A stretch of DNA of 64,000 nucleotides from positions 1 to 64,000 of the forward strand of contig JBDHJR010000014.1 of the NCBI GenBank assembly GCA_039586815.1. Direction: 5' to 3'. The DNA is from WVYX01 sp039586815 (GTDB lineage: Bacteria > Gemmatimonadota > Gemmatimonadetes > Gemmatimonadales > GWC2-71-9). Of the stretch, positions 50,505 through 58,887 are shown in pieces. The notes below the pieces were generated by a model that ran no database searches, was not told where the DNA came from, and worked only from the letters and a program-made list of their open reading frames with translations. The position numbers and the translations under genes are program-made. The first letter of the stretch is position 1, and every line of letters begins with the position of its first letter.

Positions 50505-50577
50505 AATGCGGTCTTGCCCCGGTCCGCAGGTGCCTTAGCTTGCCGACCGACGTTTCGAGCCCGAGCGGGAGGCGCCG

Positions 50578-51561
50578 GTGGACGGAGTGACGCTATCGCT
50601 ACTGATCTTGGCCATCATCCTGGGGGCCGCGCTGCTGGCTGTGTTGCTGCGGGGCGGGTCCGCCGTGCAGCAGCAGCTCGGCGAGCTGCGCGTCCGGCTG
50701 GACGGCCTGGTAGGAGCCCAGGGTGAGGTACCTCGGGCACTGGCTCAGGGCAGCGCCGAGCAGGTCCGCTCCCTGTCGGACGTGCGCGAGCGGCTGGTCC
50801 AGCTGTCCGAGGCGACTGCGCGACTCGAGGCGGTGGGCCGCTCGGTGGCGCAGGTACAGGAGCTGCTCAAGGTGCCCAAACTGCGAGGTACTTTGGGCGA
50901 GGTTTGGCTCGAGGAGCTGCTACGGCAGGTGTTCCCGCGGGGTCTGTACCAGATGCAGTTCGGGTTCTCGAGCGGCGAGCGGGTAGATGCGGTGATCCAC
51001 GTGGGCGACCGCTTGGTTCCCATCGACGCCAAGTTCCCGCTGGAAGCGTGTCAGCGGTCGCTCGCCGCGGAGGGTGATGACGCGGAGCGGGAGCGCCGCG
51101 CGTTCCGGCGCTCGTTGCGGGACCGGGTGGACGAGATCGCGGACAAGTACATCCGGCCCGAAGAGGGGACATTCGACTTCGCGCTCATGTACGTTCCTGC
51201 CGAGAACGTCTACTACGAGGCGGTGATCCGAGGCGAGGAGCCGACGGACGACGACAGCCTCGTGGCGTACGCCCTGGGCCGCCGCGTCATACCGGTTTCC
51301 CCCAACACCTTCTACGCCTACCTGGCCGCCATCCTGCACGGCCTGCGCGGGCTCGAGGTGGAGCAGCGCGCCCAGGAGATTCTGGCGGCGCTGGGTGGTC
51401 TGCAACAGAAGCTGACGCGCTTCCAGCGGGCGTTCGAGTTGGTAGGGCGCCATCTGGAGCACGCTGCCAAGCAGTACGACGAGTCGGGCAGGCAGCTGAC
51501 GCAGGTGCAGGACCACGTCGGCAAGCTCACGGACGTGGGCGGCCCGGCGTTGCCCGATTAG
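50578..51561 (+). CDS. rmuC: DNA recombination protein RmuC family
   Basis: The 327-residue protein has an N-terminal membrane helix (L-S-L-L-I-L-A-I-I-L-G-A-A-L-L-A-V-L-L) and a coiled coil to about residue 95. The RmuC nuclease-like domain follows, with G-T-L-G-E-V-W-L-E-E-L-L, V-P-I-D-A-K-F-P-L-E-A and Y-V-P-A-E-N-V-Y-Y-E. RmuC limits DNA inversions in Escherichia coli, where it is about 475 residues; this one is a shorter form. It starts at GTG 50578 and is divergent from the fasciclin gene. A small membrane protein gene follows after 9 bases. Confidence 0.9.
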   Translation: MDGVTLSLLILAIILGAALLAVLLRGGSAVQQQLGELRVRLDGLVGAQGEVPRALAQGSAEQVRSLSDVRERLVQLSEATARLEAVGRSVAQVQELLKVPKLRGTLGEVWLEELLRQVFPRGLYQMQFGFSSGERVDAVIHVGDRLVPIDAKFPLEACQRSLAAEGDDAERERRAFRRSLRDRVDEIADKYIRPEEGTFDFALMYVPAENVYYEAVIRGEEPTDDDSLVAYALGRRVIPVSPNTFYAYLAAILHGLRGLEVEQRAQEILAALGGLQQKLTRFQRAFELVGRHLEHAAKQYDESGRQLTQVQDHVGKLTDVGGPALPD

Positions 51562-51570
51562 TTTGCGGCG

Positions 51571-52197
51571 ATGCCCAGTCCACTTGTCGTGATCGCAGCA
51601 GTCTTGGTTGTCCTCGCCGTGGCATTCCTGCTGGCCGGGCTCACCGCCTTGAAGCGCAGGCGGCTGTTCGGCTCTGTAGCCAGCCTCACGCTCGGCCTCC
51701 TGCTCCTCAGCCTGGCGGGCCTCAGCGCAACCGTGGCCGTGGCGATTCAGGGCTACCGGGCCTTCACGCGGGAGGAGGTAGTCGCGGTGGTGAGCACGCG
51801 CCCCACAGGAGCGCAGACCTTCAACGCCACCTTCGCCTTTCCCGACGGGAGCGAGCGGACGTTCAGCCTGGCCGGCGACGAGTTCTACGTGGACGCCCAC
51901 ATTCTCAAGTGGAAGCCTGTCGCGAACGTTCTGGGACTCCACACCACCTACGAGCTCGACCGGGTGGCAGGTCGCTACACGGACATCGAGGACGAGCTCG
52001 AACGGCCCCGCACGGTGTTCACGCTGCGGCACGACAAGCCGGTGGACATGTTCGAGCTGCGCCGCCGGCTCCCACCGCTCTTCGGGCCGCTGGTCGACGC
52101 CGAGTACGGCTCGGCCACCTTCATGCTGGCGAACGAGCGGGCCCGGTTCGAGGTGCTGGTGAGCACCACCGGGTTGCTGGTGCGCGAGGTGGAGTGA
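51571..52197 (+). CDS. Two-helix membrane protein with periplasmic beta domain, unknown function
   Basis: The 208-residue protein has two N-terminal membrane helices (about 5-27 and 36-60) and a soluble domain (65-208) with G-A-Q-T-F-N-A-T-F-A-F-P-D-G-S-E-R-T-F, F-Y-V-D-A-H-I-L-K-W-K-P-V-A-N and L-H-T-T-Y-E-L-D-R-V-A-G-R-Y. Similar proteins have been labelled as multidrug efflux-like without evidence. I cannot assign a role. It starts 9 bases after rmuC and ends 13 bases before the next gene, so it is likely the middle cistron of three. Confidence 0.7.
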   Translation: MPSPLVVIAAVLVVLAVAFLLAGLTALKRRRLFGSVASLTLGLLLLSLAGLSATVAVAIQGYRAFTREEVVAVVSTRPTGAQTFNATFAFPDGSERTFSLAGDEFYVDAHILKWKPVANVLGLHTTYELDRVAGRYTDIEDELERPRTVFTLRHDKPVDMFELRRRLPPLFGPLVDAEYGSATFMLANERARFEVLVSTTGLLVREVE

Positions 52198-52210
52198 AAG
52201 GAGTCTTTAA

Positions 52211-52744
52211 GTGCCGCTTCACGTTAGGCTCATATTCCTCGGCGTAGTCTCAGGCGCTGTCCTGGGACCTGCGCTGGTGGCCGCTCAGGAGCAGCCGCCA
52301 TCGGCACCCTGTGAGTCTGACCCGGTCTACCACCAGTTCGACTTCTGGGTCGGCGAGTGGGACGTGTTGAACCCGGAGGGCCAGCAGGCCGGCACCAACC
52401 GGATCGAGAAGCTGTTGCGGGGGTGTCTGCTGGTTGAGAACTGGACCAGTGCCCGGGGCGGTGCAGGGAAGAGCATCAATTACTACGATCCCATCCGAAA
52501 GCGGTGGGCCCAGACGTGGGTGGACGGGCAGGGCGGCATTATCGCGGTGGAAGGCACGCTCGAGGGCGGCACCATGCGCTTTGAGGGAGAGCACCTCTAT
52601 CCCGATGGCCGCAGGGAAGCCTACCGCATGAGCTTTACTCCACAGGCAGACGGCTCGGTCCGCCAGTTCATCGAGCAATCGAGGGACGGCGGGGCGACCT
52701 GGTACGTGTGGTTCGATGGGACGTACGTGAGGAAGCAGGATTGA
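52211..52744 (+). CDS. Exported DUF1579-like protein
   Basis: The 177-residue protein has a signal peptide (cleavage after V-A-A-Q). The mature part shows the lipocalin-like DUF1579 pattern: Y-H-Q-F-D-F-W-V-G-E-W-D-V near the start, N-R-I-E-K-L-L-R-G-C-L-L-V-E-N-W, Y-Y-D-P-I-R-K-R-W-A-Q-T-W and closing W-Y-V-W-F-D-G-T-Y-V-R. No function is known. GTG at 52211 has AAGGAG about 7 bases ahead. It is in line with rmuC and the two-helix protein. Confidence 0.75.
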   Translation: MPLHVRLIFLGVVSGAVLGPALVAAQEQPPSAPCESDPVYHQFDFWVGEWDVLNPEGQQAGTNRIEKLLRGCLLVENWTSARGGAGKSINYYDPIRKRWAQTWVDGQGGIIAVEGTLEGGTMRFEGEHLYPDGRREAYRMSFTPQADGSVRQFIEQSRDGGATWYVWFDGTYVRKQD

Positions 52745-52788
52745 GAGCGGGCTGACAACGTTCCCCAAGGGGTTGGGAGGAGATCCAC

Positions 52789-54150
52789 ATGAGCGACTAC
52801 GTCTCGCAGTTAATGGCGAGCGTCAAGGCGAAGAACCCGGCGGAGCCCGAGTTCCACCAGGCGGTCCACGAGGTCGCCGAGTCGGTGCAACTGGTGTACG
52901 ACCGGCACCCCGAGTACCGGGCGGCCAACATTCTCGAGCGCATCATCGAGCCCGAGCGAGTGATTCTGTTCCGGGTGCCCTGGGTGAACGACCAGGGTGA
53001 AGTGCAGATCAACCGGGGCTTCCGAATCGAAATGAACAGCGCCATCGGCCCCTACAAGGGCGGCCTGCGCTTTCACCCCTCGGTCAATCTCGGCATCCTG
53101 AAGTTCCTGGCGTTCGAGCAGGTCTTCAAGAACGCGCTCACCACGCTCCCCATGGGAGGTGGTAAGGGCGGGTCCGACTTCGACCCCAAGGGCAAGAGCG
53201 ACGGCGAGGTCATGCGGTTCTGCCAGAGCTTCATGACCGAGCTGCAGCGCCACATCGGGCCGAACACCGACGTTCCCGCCGGCGACATCGGTGTGGGTGG
53301 CCGGGAGATCGGGTTCCTGTTCGGCCAGTACAAGAAGATCCGCAACGAGTTCACCGGCGTGCTCACCGGGAAGGGGATCAACTGGGGCGGCTCGCTGATC
53401 CGGCCCGAGGCGACCGGGTACGGTGCCGTGTACTTCGCGGCGGAGATGCTGGAGACCCGTGGCGAGACCCTCGAGGGCAAGACCTGTCTGGTGTCCGGCA
53501 GCGGCAACGTGGCGCAGTACACGTGCGAGAAGCTGCTCGATCTGGGCGGGAAGCCCGTGACGCTGTCCGACTCGTCCGGTTACATCTACGATTCCGACGG
53601 CATCGACCGTGAGAAGCTGGCGTTCGTGATGGACCTCAAGAACGTCCGCCGCGGCCGGATCAACGAGTATGCCGAGAAGTTCAAGAGCGCGAAGTTCACC
53701 AAGAACGATCCCAAGAAGGGGCACAACCCGCTGTGGGATCACAAGGCCGAGTGTGCCTTCCCGTCAGCCACCGAAAACGAGATCAATCTCCAGGACGCCA
53801 AGAATCTGCTGAAGAACGGCGTTTACGTGGTCTCCGAGGGCGCCAACATGCCCACCGTTCCCGAGGGCGTCGAGCTGTTCCTGGACAAGGGCATCCTGTA
53901 CGGCCTGGGCAAGGCTGCCAACGCCGGTGGCGTCGCGGTGTCCGGCCTGGAGATGGCGCAGAACAGCATGCGCTACTCCTGGACCCGCGAGGAGGTGGAC
54001 AACCGCCTGCGCCTCATCATGAAGTCGATCCACCAGGCATGCGTGGAGACGGCCGAACGGTTCGGCGTACCTGGGAACTACGTGATCGGCGCCAACATCG
54101 CGGGCTACCTCAAGGTGGCCGACGCGATGCTCGACCTGGGCGTCGTCTAG
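52789..54150 (+). CDS. gdhA: NADP-type glutamate dehydrogenase
   Basis: The 453-residue enzyme makes glutamate from 2-oxoglutarate and ammonia. The length is that of the hexameric small NADP form. The substrate blocks G-P-Y-K-G-G-L-R-F-H-P-S-V and the catalytic Lys in P-M-G-G-G-K-G-G-S-D-F-D-P-K-G-K are intact, as are D-V-P-A-G-D-I-G-V-G-G-R-E and the dinucleotide loop V-S-G-S-G-N-V-A-Q-Y. The C-terminal N-A-G-G-V-A-V-S-G-L-E-M-A-Q-N matches the family. GGGAGGAG stands upstream of the ATG. A terminator follows the stop. Confidence 0.96.
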   Translation: MSDYVSQLMASVKAKNPAEPEFHQAVHEVAESVQLVYDRHPEYRAANILERIIEPERVILFRVPWVNDQGEVQINRGFRIEMNSAIGPYKGGLRFHPSVNLGILKFLAFEQVFKNALTTLPMGGGKGGSDFDPKGKSDGEVMRFCQSFMTELQRHIGPNTDVPAGDIGVGGREIGFLFGQYKKIRNEFTGVLTGKGINWGGSLIRPEATGYGAVYFAAEMLETRGETLEGKTCLVSGSGNVAQYTCEKLLDLGGKPVTLSDSSGYIYDSDGIDREKLAFVMDLKNVRRGRINEYAEKFKSAKFTKNDPKKGHNPLWDHKAECAFPSATENEINLQDAKNLLKNGVYVVSEGANMPTVPEGVELFLDKGILYGLGKAANAGGVAVSGLEMAQNSMRYSWTREEVDNRLRLIMKSIHQACVETAERFGVPGNYVIGANIAGYLKVADAMLDLGVV

Positions 54151-54153
54151 CCC

Positions 54154-54190
54154 GCGCTGCCGGGCCACCCGGCACAGCGCAGCAGTTTTT
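54154..54190 (+). terminator. Intrinsic terminator of gdhA
   Basis: Stem 54158-54164 with 54168-54174 (7 pairs, 3-base loop) extended by GCGC 54154-54157 with 54177-54180 across a 2-base bulge, then TTTTT at 54186-54190 after a 5-base gap. It begins 3 bases after the gdhA stop. Confidence 0.7.
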
Positions 54191-54198
54191 AGTAGAAT

Positions 54199-54236
54199 GT
54201 GGCTGTGGAGAGGAGATCATCCCTCTCCACGGCCAC
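54199..54236 (+). promoter_or_regulatory. Strong leader hairpin before the receiver/PPDK-like gene
   Basis: A 15-pair stem (54199-54213 with 54222-54236; one G-T pair) closes an 8-base loop, 21 bases before the ATG at 54258. No T run follows. A TAGAAT box at 54193-54198 directly ahead could be the -10 of a promoter, which would put the hairpin inside the 5' leader. It could also protect the message or delay translation. Confidence 0.5.
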
Positions 54237-54257
54237 TTGTCGTCGTTGGGAGAGCCG

Positions 54258-57125
54258 ATGCACCCATCCAGTCCGGGAGAGCGCGCCCAGGGAGACTACC
54301 GAAGCCGGCAGGGCCGGTTCCAGCAGCTGATGTCCTTCCACGTGCAGGACATCCTGTTGGTCTCGAGCTTGTACGACTCCTTCATCCTGGCCGAGGACGG
54401 CGACCTCGGGGAGCTCGTCCTCACCGAGTTCCTCGATCTCAATCTGCGGCACACCCCGGAGCTCACACACGTCTCGACCGGTGAGCGGGCGCTGGCGCTC
54501 GCCACCGAGCAGAAGCCGCTCGATCTCATCATCTCCAGCCTCAATCTCGGGGACATGAACGTCCTCGAGCTGGTCCGCCGGGTGCGGGAAGCCGGGCTGG
54601 ACACTCCCGTCGTCCTGCTGGCCTATGATGCGCGCGAGCTCAAGGACTTCGTTTCGAGCAACGACACGTCCGGGCTGGAGCGCATCTTCCTGTGGCAGGG
54701 CGATGTCAGGATCCTGCTGGCCATCGTCAAGTACATCGAGGACCGCCGCAACCTCGCTCACGATACCGGCCAGGCGGGCGTGCCGGTGATCGTCGTGGTC
54801 GAGGACAAGCCGCGGTTCTACTCCTCGTTTCTCCCGGTGATCTACACCGACCAATACCCGGACGAGATTCTCGGGCTCATCACCGACATCGAGTTCCCAC
54901 ACAACGGAAAGCTCGATCCGCTCGCAGGGGTGGAGCTCGCCCGCCAGGTACGGGGATCGCGGCACGACATCCCCATCATGCTGCAGTCGGGTCGGCCCGA
55001 GAATGAGGAGTTGGCCCGCCAGGCCGGAGCGTCCTTCCTGCTCAAGGACTCTCCCGTCCTGTTGCAGCAGCTGCGCGATTTCATGGCCGACGGGTTCGGG
55101 TTCGGAGATTTCGTGTTCCGCTTGCCGGACGGCAGCGAGGTGGATCGCGCGCGGGATCTGGAGGAGCTGATCGAGAAGCTGTGGACGATTCCGGGCGACA
55201 GCGTCGCCTATCACGCGGCGCGCAACCACTTCTCGCGCTGGCTCAAGACCCGGACGGAGTTCGCCCTGGCTGAGAACCTCCGACCCTGGCAGCTGTCGGA
55301 CTTCGAGGGCGTCGAGGAGCTGCGCCACTATCTCATTCGCGCCATGGAGGTGTATCGCCGGGAGCAGAGCCGGGGGATAGTGGTCGACTACGAGCGGGAG
55401 CGGTTCGACGGTTCGGTGCCGTTCACGCGCATCGGGTCGGGCTCGCTAGGGGGGAAGGCGCGGGGCTTGGCATTCGTGAACTACCTGCTGCGTGACTTCG
55501 ACGCGACGTCCCACTTCCCCGGGGTGCGGATAGCCGTCCCGCCGTGCGTCGTTCTTGGGTCGGACATCTTCGACGAATTCCTGGACCGCAACCGTCTGCG
55601 GGACTATGCGATCGAGCGCCAAGACCACAAGCAGATCCAGAAGCGGTTCCTGGCGGCACAGTTTCCCAAGTCGGTCGAACGAGACCTCGCCGTCTTCTTG
55701 AAGCACATCAAGCAGCCGTTGGCCGTGCGCTCCTCCAGCCTGTTGGAGGACAACCAGTACCAGCCGTTCGCGGGCATCTACAAGACCTTCATGCTGCCCA
55801 ACAATCAGGGCGATCCCGACAGTGCCCTGGCGCGACTCGTAACCGCCATCAAGCGGGTGTACGCGTCTACGTTTTCCCCTCGCGCCAAGGCCTACCTCGA
55901 CACCACGCCGTACCGGCTGGAAGAGGAGAAGATGGCGGTGATCGTGCAGCAGTTGGTGGGTGCCGAGCACGGTGGCCTCTATTACCCCCACTTCGCAGGC
56001 GTGGCGCGGTCACACAACTTCTACCCTACGCCGCCATTTACTTCGCGGGATGGGATCGCCGCCGTGGCCCTCGGCTTCGGCCGGACGGTGGGCGAAGGCG
56101 AACAGTGCCTCCGGTTCTGTCCGCGCTATCCGCGGCACGTGCTGCAGTTCTCCTCGGTGCAGGAGTTCCTCAACTCCTCGCAGCGCGAGTTCTGGGCACT
56201 CGAGGTGGAGAGCCAGGCGGAGGGGGTCCACGACCCGGACGACGACCGCATGGTGCGGCTCGGCCTGGATCACGCGGAGAGTCACGGGACGCTCCACTCC
56301 GTCGGCTCGACCTATTCTCCCGAGAACGATGCAGTGTACGACGGCCTCTCCCGCGCCGGAGTGCGACTCGTGAGCTTCGCGCCTGTGCTCAAGCAGGACC
56401 TCTTCCCGCTCGCCGATGTGCTCGACTACCTGCTGGACTTGGGCGAGCAGGGCACCAGTGCTCCAGTGGAGATCGAGTTCGCCGTCAACCTCTCGACGAT
56501 CGGGGGTGAGCCGAAGGAGTTCGGCTTCCTCCAGATGCGTCCGCTGGCACTCACTCGCGAGTTCGATGAGCTGGACGTCGGCGACGTGCAGCGCGATGAG
56601 CTCGTGGTGGAGAGCCCGAGCGTGCTAGGGCATGGTAGGATCGACGACATCCGCGACGTCGTCGTGATCGACAAGCACCGCTTCGACCGCTCCACTACCA
56701 AGGAAGCTGCAGTGGACGTCGCCCAGCTCAATGGCGAGCTCAAGGCGAAGGGCGTGCCCTACCTGCTGATCGGTGTGGGGCGCTGGGGCTCGCTGGATCC
56801 CTGGCTCGGGATCCCGGTCGCATGGGACCAGATCTCGGGGGTGCGCGTGATCGTGGAGGCGGGGTTCAAGGACCTGCGGGTCACACCCTCTCAGGGCACC
56901 CACTTCTTCCAGAACTTGAACTCGAACAACGTGGGCTACTTCACCGTCAACCAGGATGCCGGCGAGGGATTCGTCGACTGGGAGTGGCTCGTAGCGCAGC
57001 CGGCGGTTAAGGAAAGCCGCACGGTGCGCCACGTGCGCTTCGACGAACCGCTCGTGATCACCATGAACGGCAAGACGAACCAGGGCGTGATATTGAAGCC
57101 CGGTGCTCGTTCAGGGAATTCCTAG
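54258..57125 (+). CDS. Tandem receiver domains fused to a PPDK/PEP-synthase-type ATP-grasp domain
   Basis: The 955-residue protein has no signal peptide. Receiver 1 (about 30-165) has Ser94 where the phospho-accepting Asp is expected (D-L-I-I-S-S-L-N-L), so it is probably silent. Receiver 2 (about 176-280) keeps E-D, Asp210 in L-I-T-D-I-E-F-P and Lys263. A PEP/pyruvate-binding ATP-grasp region (about 395-765) has G-S-L-G-G-K-A-R-G-L, the A-V-R-S-S-S-L-L-E-D block and the closing F-L-Q-M-R-P-L. The swivelling phosphohistidine domain and PEP barrel of real PPDK and PEP synthase are absent. Instead the last ~190 residues form another domain (G-V-G-R-W-G-S-L-D-P-W-L-G, T-P-S-Q-G-T-H-F-F-Q-N-L). 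The product is unknown. It overlaps queE tail to tail by 15 bases. Confidence 0.85.
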   Translation: MHPSSPGERAQGDYRSRQGRFQQLMSFHVQDILLVSSLYDSFILAEDGDLGELVLTEFLDLNLRHTPELTHVSTGERALALATEQKPLDLIISSLNLGDMNVLELVRRVREAGLDTPVVLLAYDARELKDFVSSNDTSGLERIFLWQGDVRILLAIVKYIEDRRNLAHDTGQAGVPVIVVVEDKPRFYSSFLPVIYTDQYPDEILGLITDIEFPHNGKLDPLAGVELARQVRGSRHDIPIMLQSGRPENEELARQAGASFLLKDSPVLLQQLRDFMADGFGFGDFVFRLPDGSEVDRARDLEELIEKLWTIPGDSVAYHAARNHFSRWLKTRTEFALAENLRPWQLSDFEGVEELRHYLIRAMEVYRREQSRGIVVDYERERFDGSVPFTRIGSGSLGGKARGLAFVNYLLRDFDATSHFPGVRIAVPPCVVLGSDIFDEFLDRNRLRDYAIERQDHKQIQKRFLAAQFPKSVERDLAVFLKHIKQPLAVRSSSLLEDNQYQPFAGIYKTFMLPNNQGDPDSALARLVTAIKRVYASTFSPRAKAYLDTTPYRLEEEKMAVIVQQLVGAEHGGLYYPHFAGVARSHNFYPTPPFTSRDGIAAVALGFGRTVGEGEQCLRFCPRYPRHVLQFSSVQEFLNSSQREFWALEVESQAEGVHDPDDDRMVRLGLDHAESHGTLHSVGSTYSPENDAVYDGLSRAGVRLVSFAPVLKQDLFPLADVLDYLLDLGEQGTSAPVEIEFAVNLSTIGGEPKEFGFLQMRPLALTREFDELDVGDVQRDELVVESPSVLGHGRIDDIRDVVVIDKHRFDRSTTKEAAVDVAQLNGELKAKGVPYLLIGVGRWGSLDPWLGIPVAWDQISGVRVIVEAGFKDLRVTPSQGTHFFQNLNSNNVGYFTVNQDAGEGFVDWEWLVAQPAVKESRTVRHVRFDEPLVITMNGKTNQGVILKPGARSGNS

Positions 57126-57746
57126 GTACTTCTGCGTCTGCAAGCTGAGCCGCCACCGCGGGTGGTCGAGGCAATAGTCCACGGCGAGCCGGGTGTTGTG
57201 CTCTCGCTCGGGACCGTCCATCGGCTGCAGGTAGAAGTGGCGGAAAGCCAGATCGCCGAACTGTTCCGGGCGCACGCCCTCCTGAGGGTATACCAGCTTT
57301 AGCTCGTCACCCGACTGCAGGAGCAGCTGCGCCCCTGCCTTGGGGCTCACCGTGAGCCAATCCACGCCGTCCGGAACTTGCAGGGTGCCGTTGGTCTCGA
57401 TCGCGATCTCGAACCCGGCCTCGTGCAGCTCCGCGATCAGCGCGCCGTCGAGTTGGAGCAGCGGCTCCCCTCCCGTGCACACCGCGAAGCGCGGCCCGTG
57501 TGCCGCGTCCGGCCACGCGCCGGCTACCGCAGCCGCCAGCGCGCTTGCAGCATCGAACTTCCCGCCTCCGGGACCGTCGGTTCCGACGAAGTCCGTGTCG
57601 CAAAAGGGACACTCGGCATCGGCGCGATCGGCGTCGTGGCCGGACCAGAGGTTGCACCCTGCGAACCTGAGGAAGACTGCCGGCCGGCCGGTGTGGAAGC
57701 CCTCGCCCTGCAGCGTGTAGTAGATCTCTTTGACGGCGTAGCTCAT
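57111..57746 (-). CDS. queE: 7-carboxy-7-deazaguanine synthase
   Basis: The 211-residue radical SAM enzyme turns 6-carboxytetrahydropterin into 7-carboxy-7-deazaguanine in the queuosine pathway. The start Y-Y-T-L-Q-G-E-G-F-H-T-G-R-P-A-V-F-L-R-F-A-G-C-N-L-W is typical. The cluster cysteines are widely set, C-x14-C-x2-C (C-N-L-W-S-G ... C-P-F-C), as in the Escherichia coli type rather than the short CxxxCxxC. V-C-T-G-G-E-P-L-L-Q follows. It is translated from an ATG that overlaps the queC stop (ATGA). Confidence 0.94.
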   Translation of the reverse strand: MSYAVKEIYYTLQGEGFHTGRPAVFLRFAGCNLWSGHDADRADAECPFCDTDFVGTDGPGGGKFDAASALAAAVAGAWPDAAHGPRFAVCTGGEPLLQLDGALIAELHEAGFEIAIETNGTLQVPDGVDWLTVSPKAGAQLLLQSGDELKLVYPQEGVRPEQFGDLAFRHFYLQPMDGPEREHNTRLAVDYCLDHPRWRLSLQTQKYLGIP

Positions 57747-58465
57747 CGCCGCAGCTCGGTGGGACCGGTGTGATACGGCACCGGGTCGGGAACGCCCGCT
57801 TCCTCGAAGCCCTTGCGTCGCAGGCAGCAGGCGTCACACCGTCCACACGCTTCGCCGGTGGGTAGCGGATCGTAGCAGCTGACAGTGAGCGCGTAGTCCA
57901 CGCCGAGCTCCACGCCGCGGCCGATGATTTCCTTCTTGGTGAGACCTATCAACGGCGCGTGGATGGATACGGGAGTGGCTCCCTCTGTTGCGGCCTTCGT
58001 CGCCAAGTTGGCCATGCGCTCGAACGCCTCCACGTATTCGGGGCGGCAGTCGGGATAGCCTGAATAGTCGAGCGCATTCACGCCGATGAAGATGTCCCCG
58101 GTGCCGAGGGTCTCAGCCCACGCCAGCGCGAGGGCGAGCAGCACGGTGTTACGTGCGGGAACGTAGGTGACCGGCACGTCCCGCCCGCGAGCTTCGGCCG
58201 GCCGGTCCTTGGGAACGGGCTCAGCCGTCGTGAGCGCCGAGCCTCCGAAGCGCGCGAGGTCTACGTGCAGTACCGAATGCTCCGCCACCCCGAGGGCCTG
58301 CGCCACGCGGCTGGCGGCCTCGAGCTCCACCGCGTGACGCTGGCCGTACTCGACCGTCAGGGCATATACTTCGTAGCCCTCTGCCTGGGCGACGGCGAGT
58401 GTCGTCGTCGAGTCGAGTCCGCCGCTCAGGAGCACCACCGCCCTGGGGCGTGATTCGGGCGCCAT
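57743..58465 (-). CDS. queC: 7-cyano-7-deazaguanine synthase
   Basis: The 240-residue ATP-dependent enzyme converts the queE product into preQ0. The PP-loop V-L-L-S-G-G-L-D-S-T-T stands near the start, with Y-V-P-A-R-N-T-V-L-L, N-A-L-D-Y-S-G-Y-P-D-C-R and the zinc site C-G-R-C-D-A-C-C-L-R-R-K-G-F near the end. The ATG at 58465 leads straight into the family N-terminus; the frame runs a few codons further into the queF start. It is divergent from queF with only 17 bases between the starts. Confidence 0.95.
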   Translation of the reverse strand: MAPESRPRAVVLLSGGLDSTTTLAVAQAEGYEVYALTVEYGQRHAVELEAASRVAQALGVAEHSVLHVDLARFGGSALTTAEPVPKDRPAEARGRDVPVTYVPARNTVLLALALAWAETLGTGDIFIGVNALDYSGYPDCRPEYVEAFERMANLATKAATEGATPVSIHAPLIGLTKKEIIGRGVELGVDYALTVSCYDPLPTGEACGRCDACCLRRKGFEEAGVPDPVPYHTGPTELRR

Positions 58466-58482
58466 GTCGAGAAAGCTAAGCC

Positions 58483-58887
58483 ATGAGTCCTGCCAAGGAA
58501 CTGCCACCGATCGGTCCGCTACCGCGGCCTGAGAATCCCGACGAGGCCCGTGAGGTCCTCAGGCGCGAGGCGTTCCCGGCGCCCGACGTCCAGCTGGTGA
58601 CCCTCGAGGCCACCGAGTTCACCTCCATCTGCCCGCGCACCGGCCAGCCCGACTTCGGTACGGTCACCGTCGAGTACGTGCCCGCGGGGAGGTGCCTCGA
58701 GTCCAAGTCCCTCAAGTACTACCTGTGGTCCTACCGTGACGAAGGCGCGTTCTGCGAGACGCTGGCGGGGCGTATCGCGGAGGACGTGGTGTTCGCAATC
58801 GAGCCGCGCTTCGTTCGTGTGCAGCTGAGCCAGAACGTGCGCGGCGGCATCGCGATCGTGGCGGTGGCGGAGCGCGGCTCCCGCTAG
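58483..58887 (+). CDS. queF: NADPH-dependent 7-cyano-7-deazaguanine reductase
   Basis: The 134-residue enzyme reduces preQ0 to preQ1 and is the short type I form. The catalytic Cys is in F-T-S-I-C-P-R-T-G-Q-P-D-F-G and the QueF motif with nucleotide-binding residues is E-S-K-S-L-K-Y-Y-L. It is divergent from queC-queE. The pathway's first enzymes (folE, queD) and the transglycosylase are not in this window. It overlaps the redoxin gene tail to tail by 4 bases. Confidence 0.95.
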   Translation: MSPAKELPPIGPLPRPENPDEAREVLRREAFPAPDVQLVTLEATEFTSICPRTGQPDFGTVTVEYVPAGRCLESKSLKYYLWSYRDEGAFCETLAGRIAEDVVFAIEPRFVRVQLSQNVRGGIAIVAVAERGSR

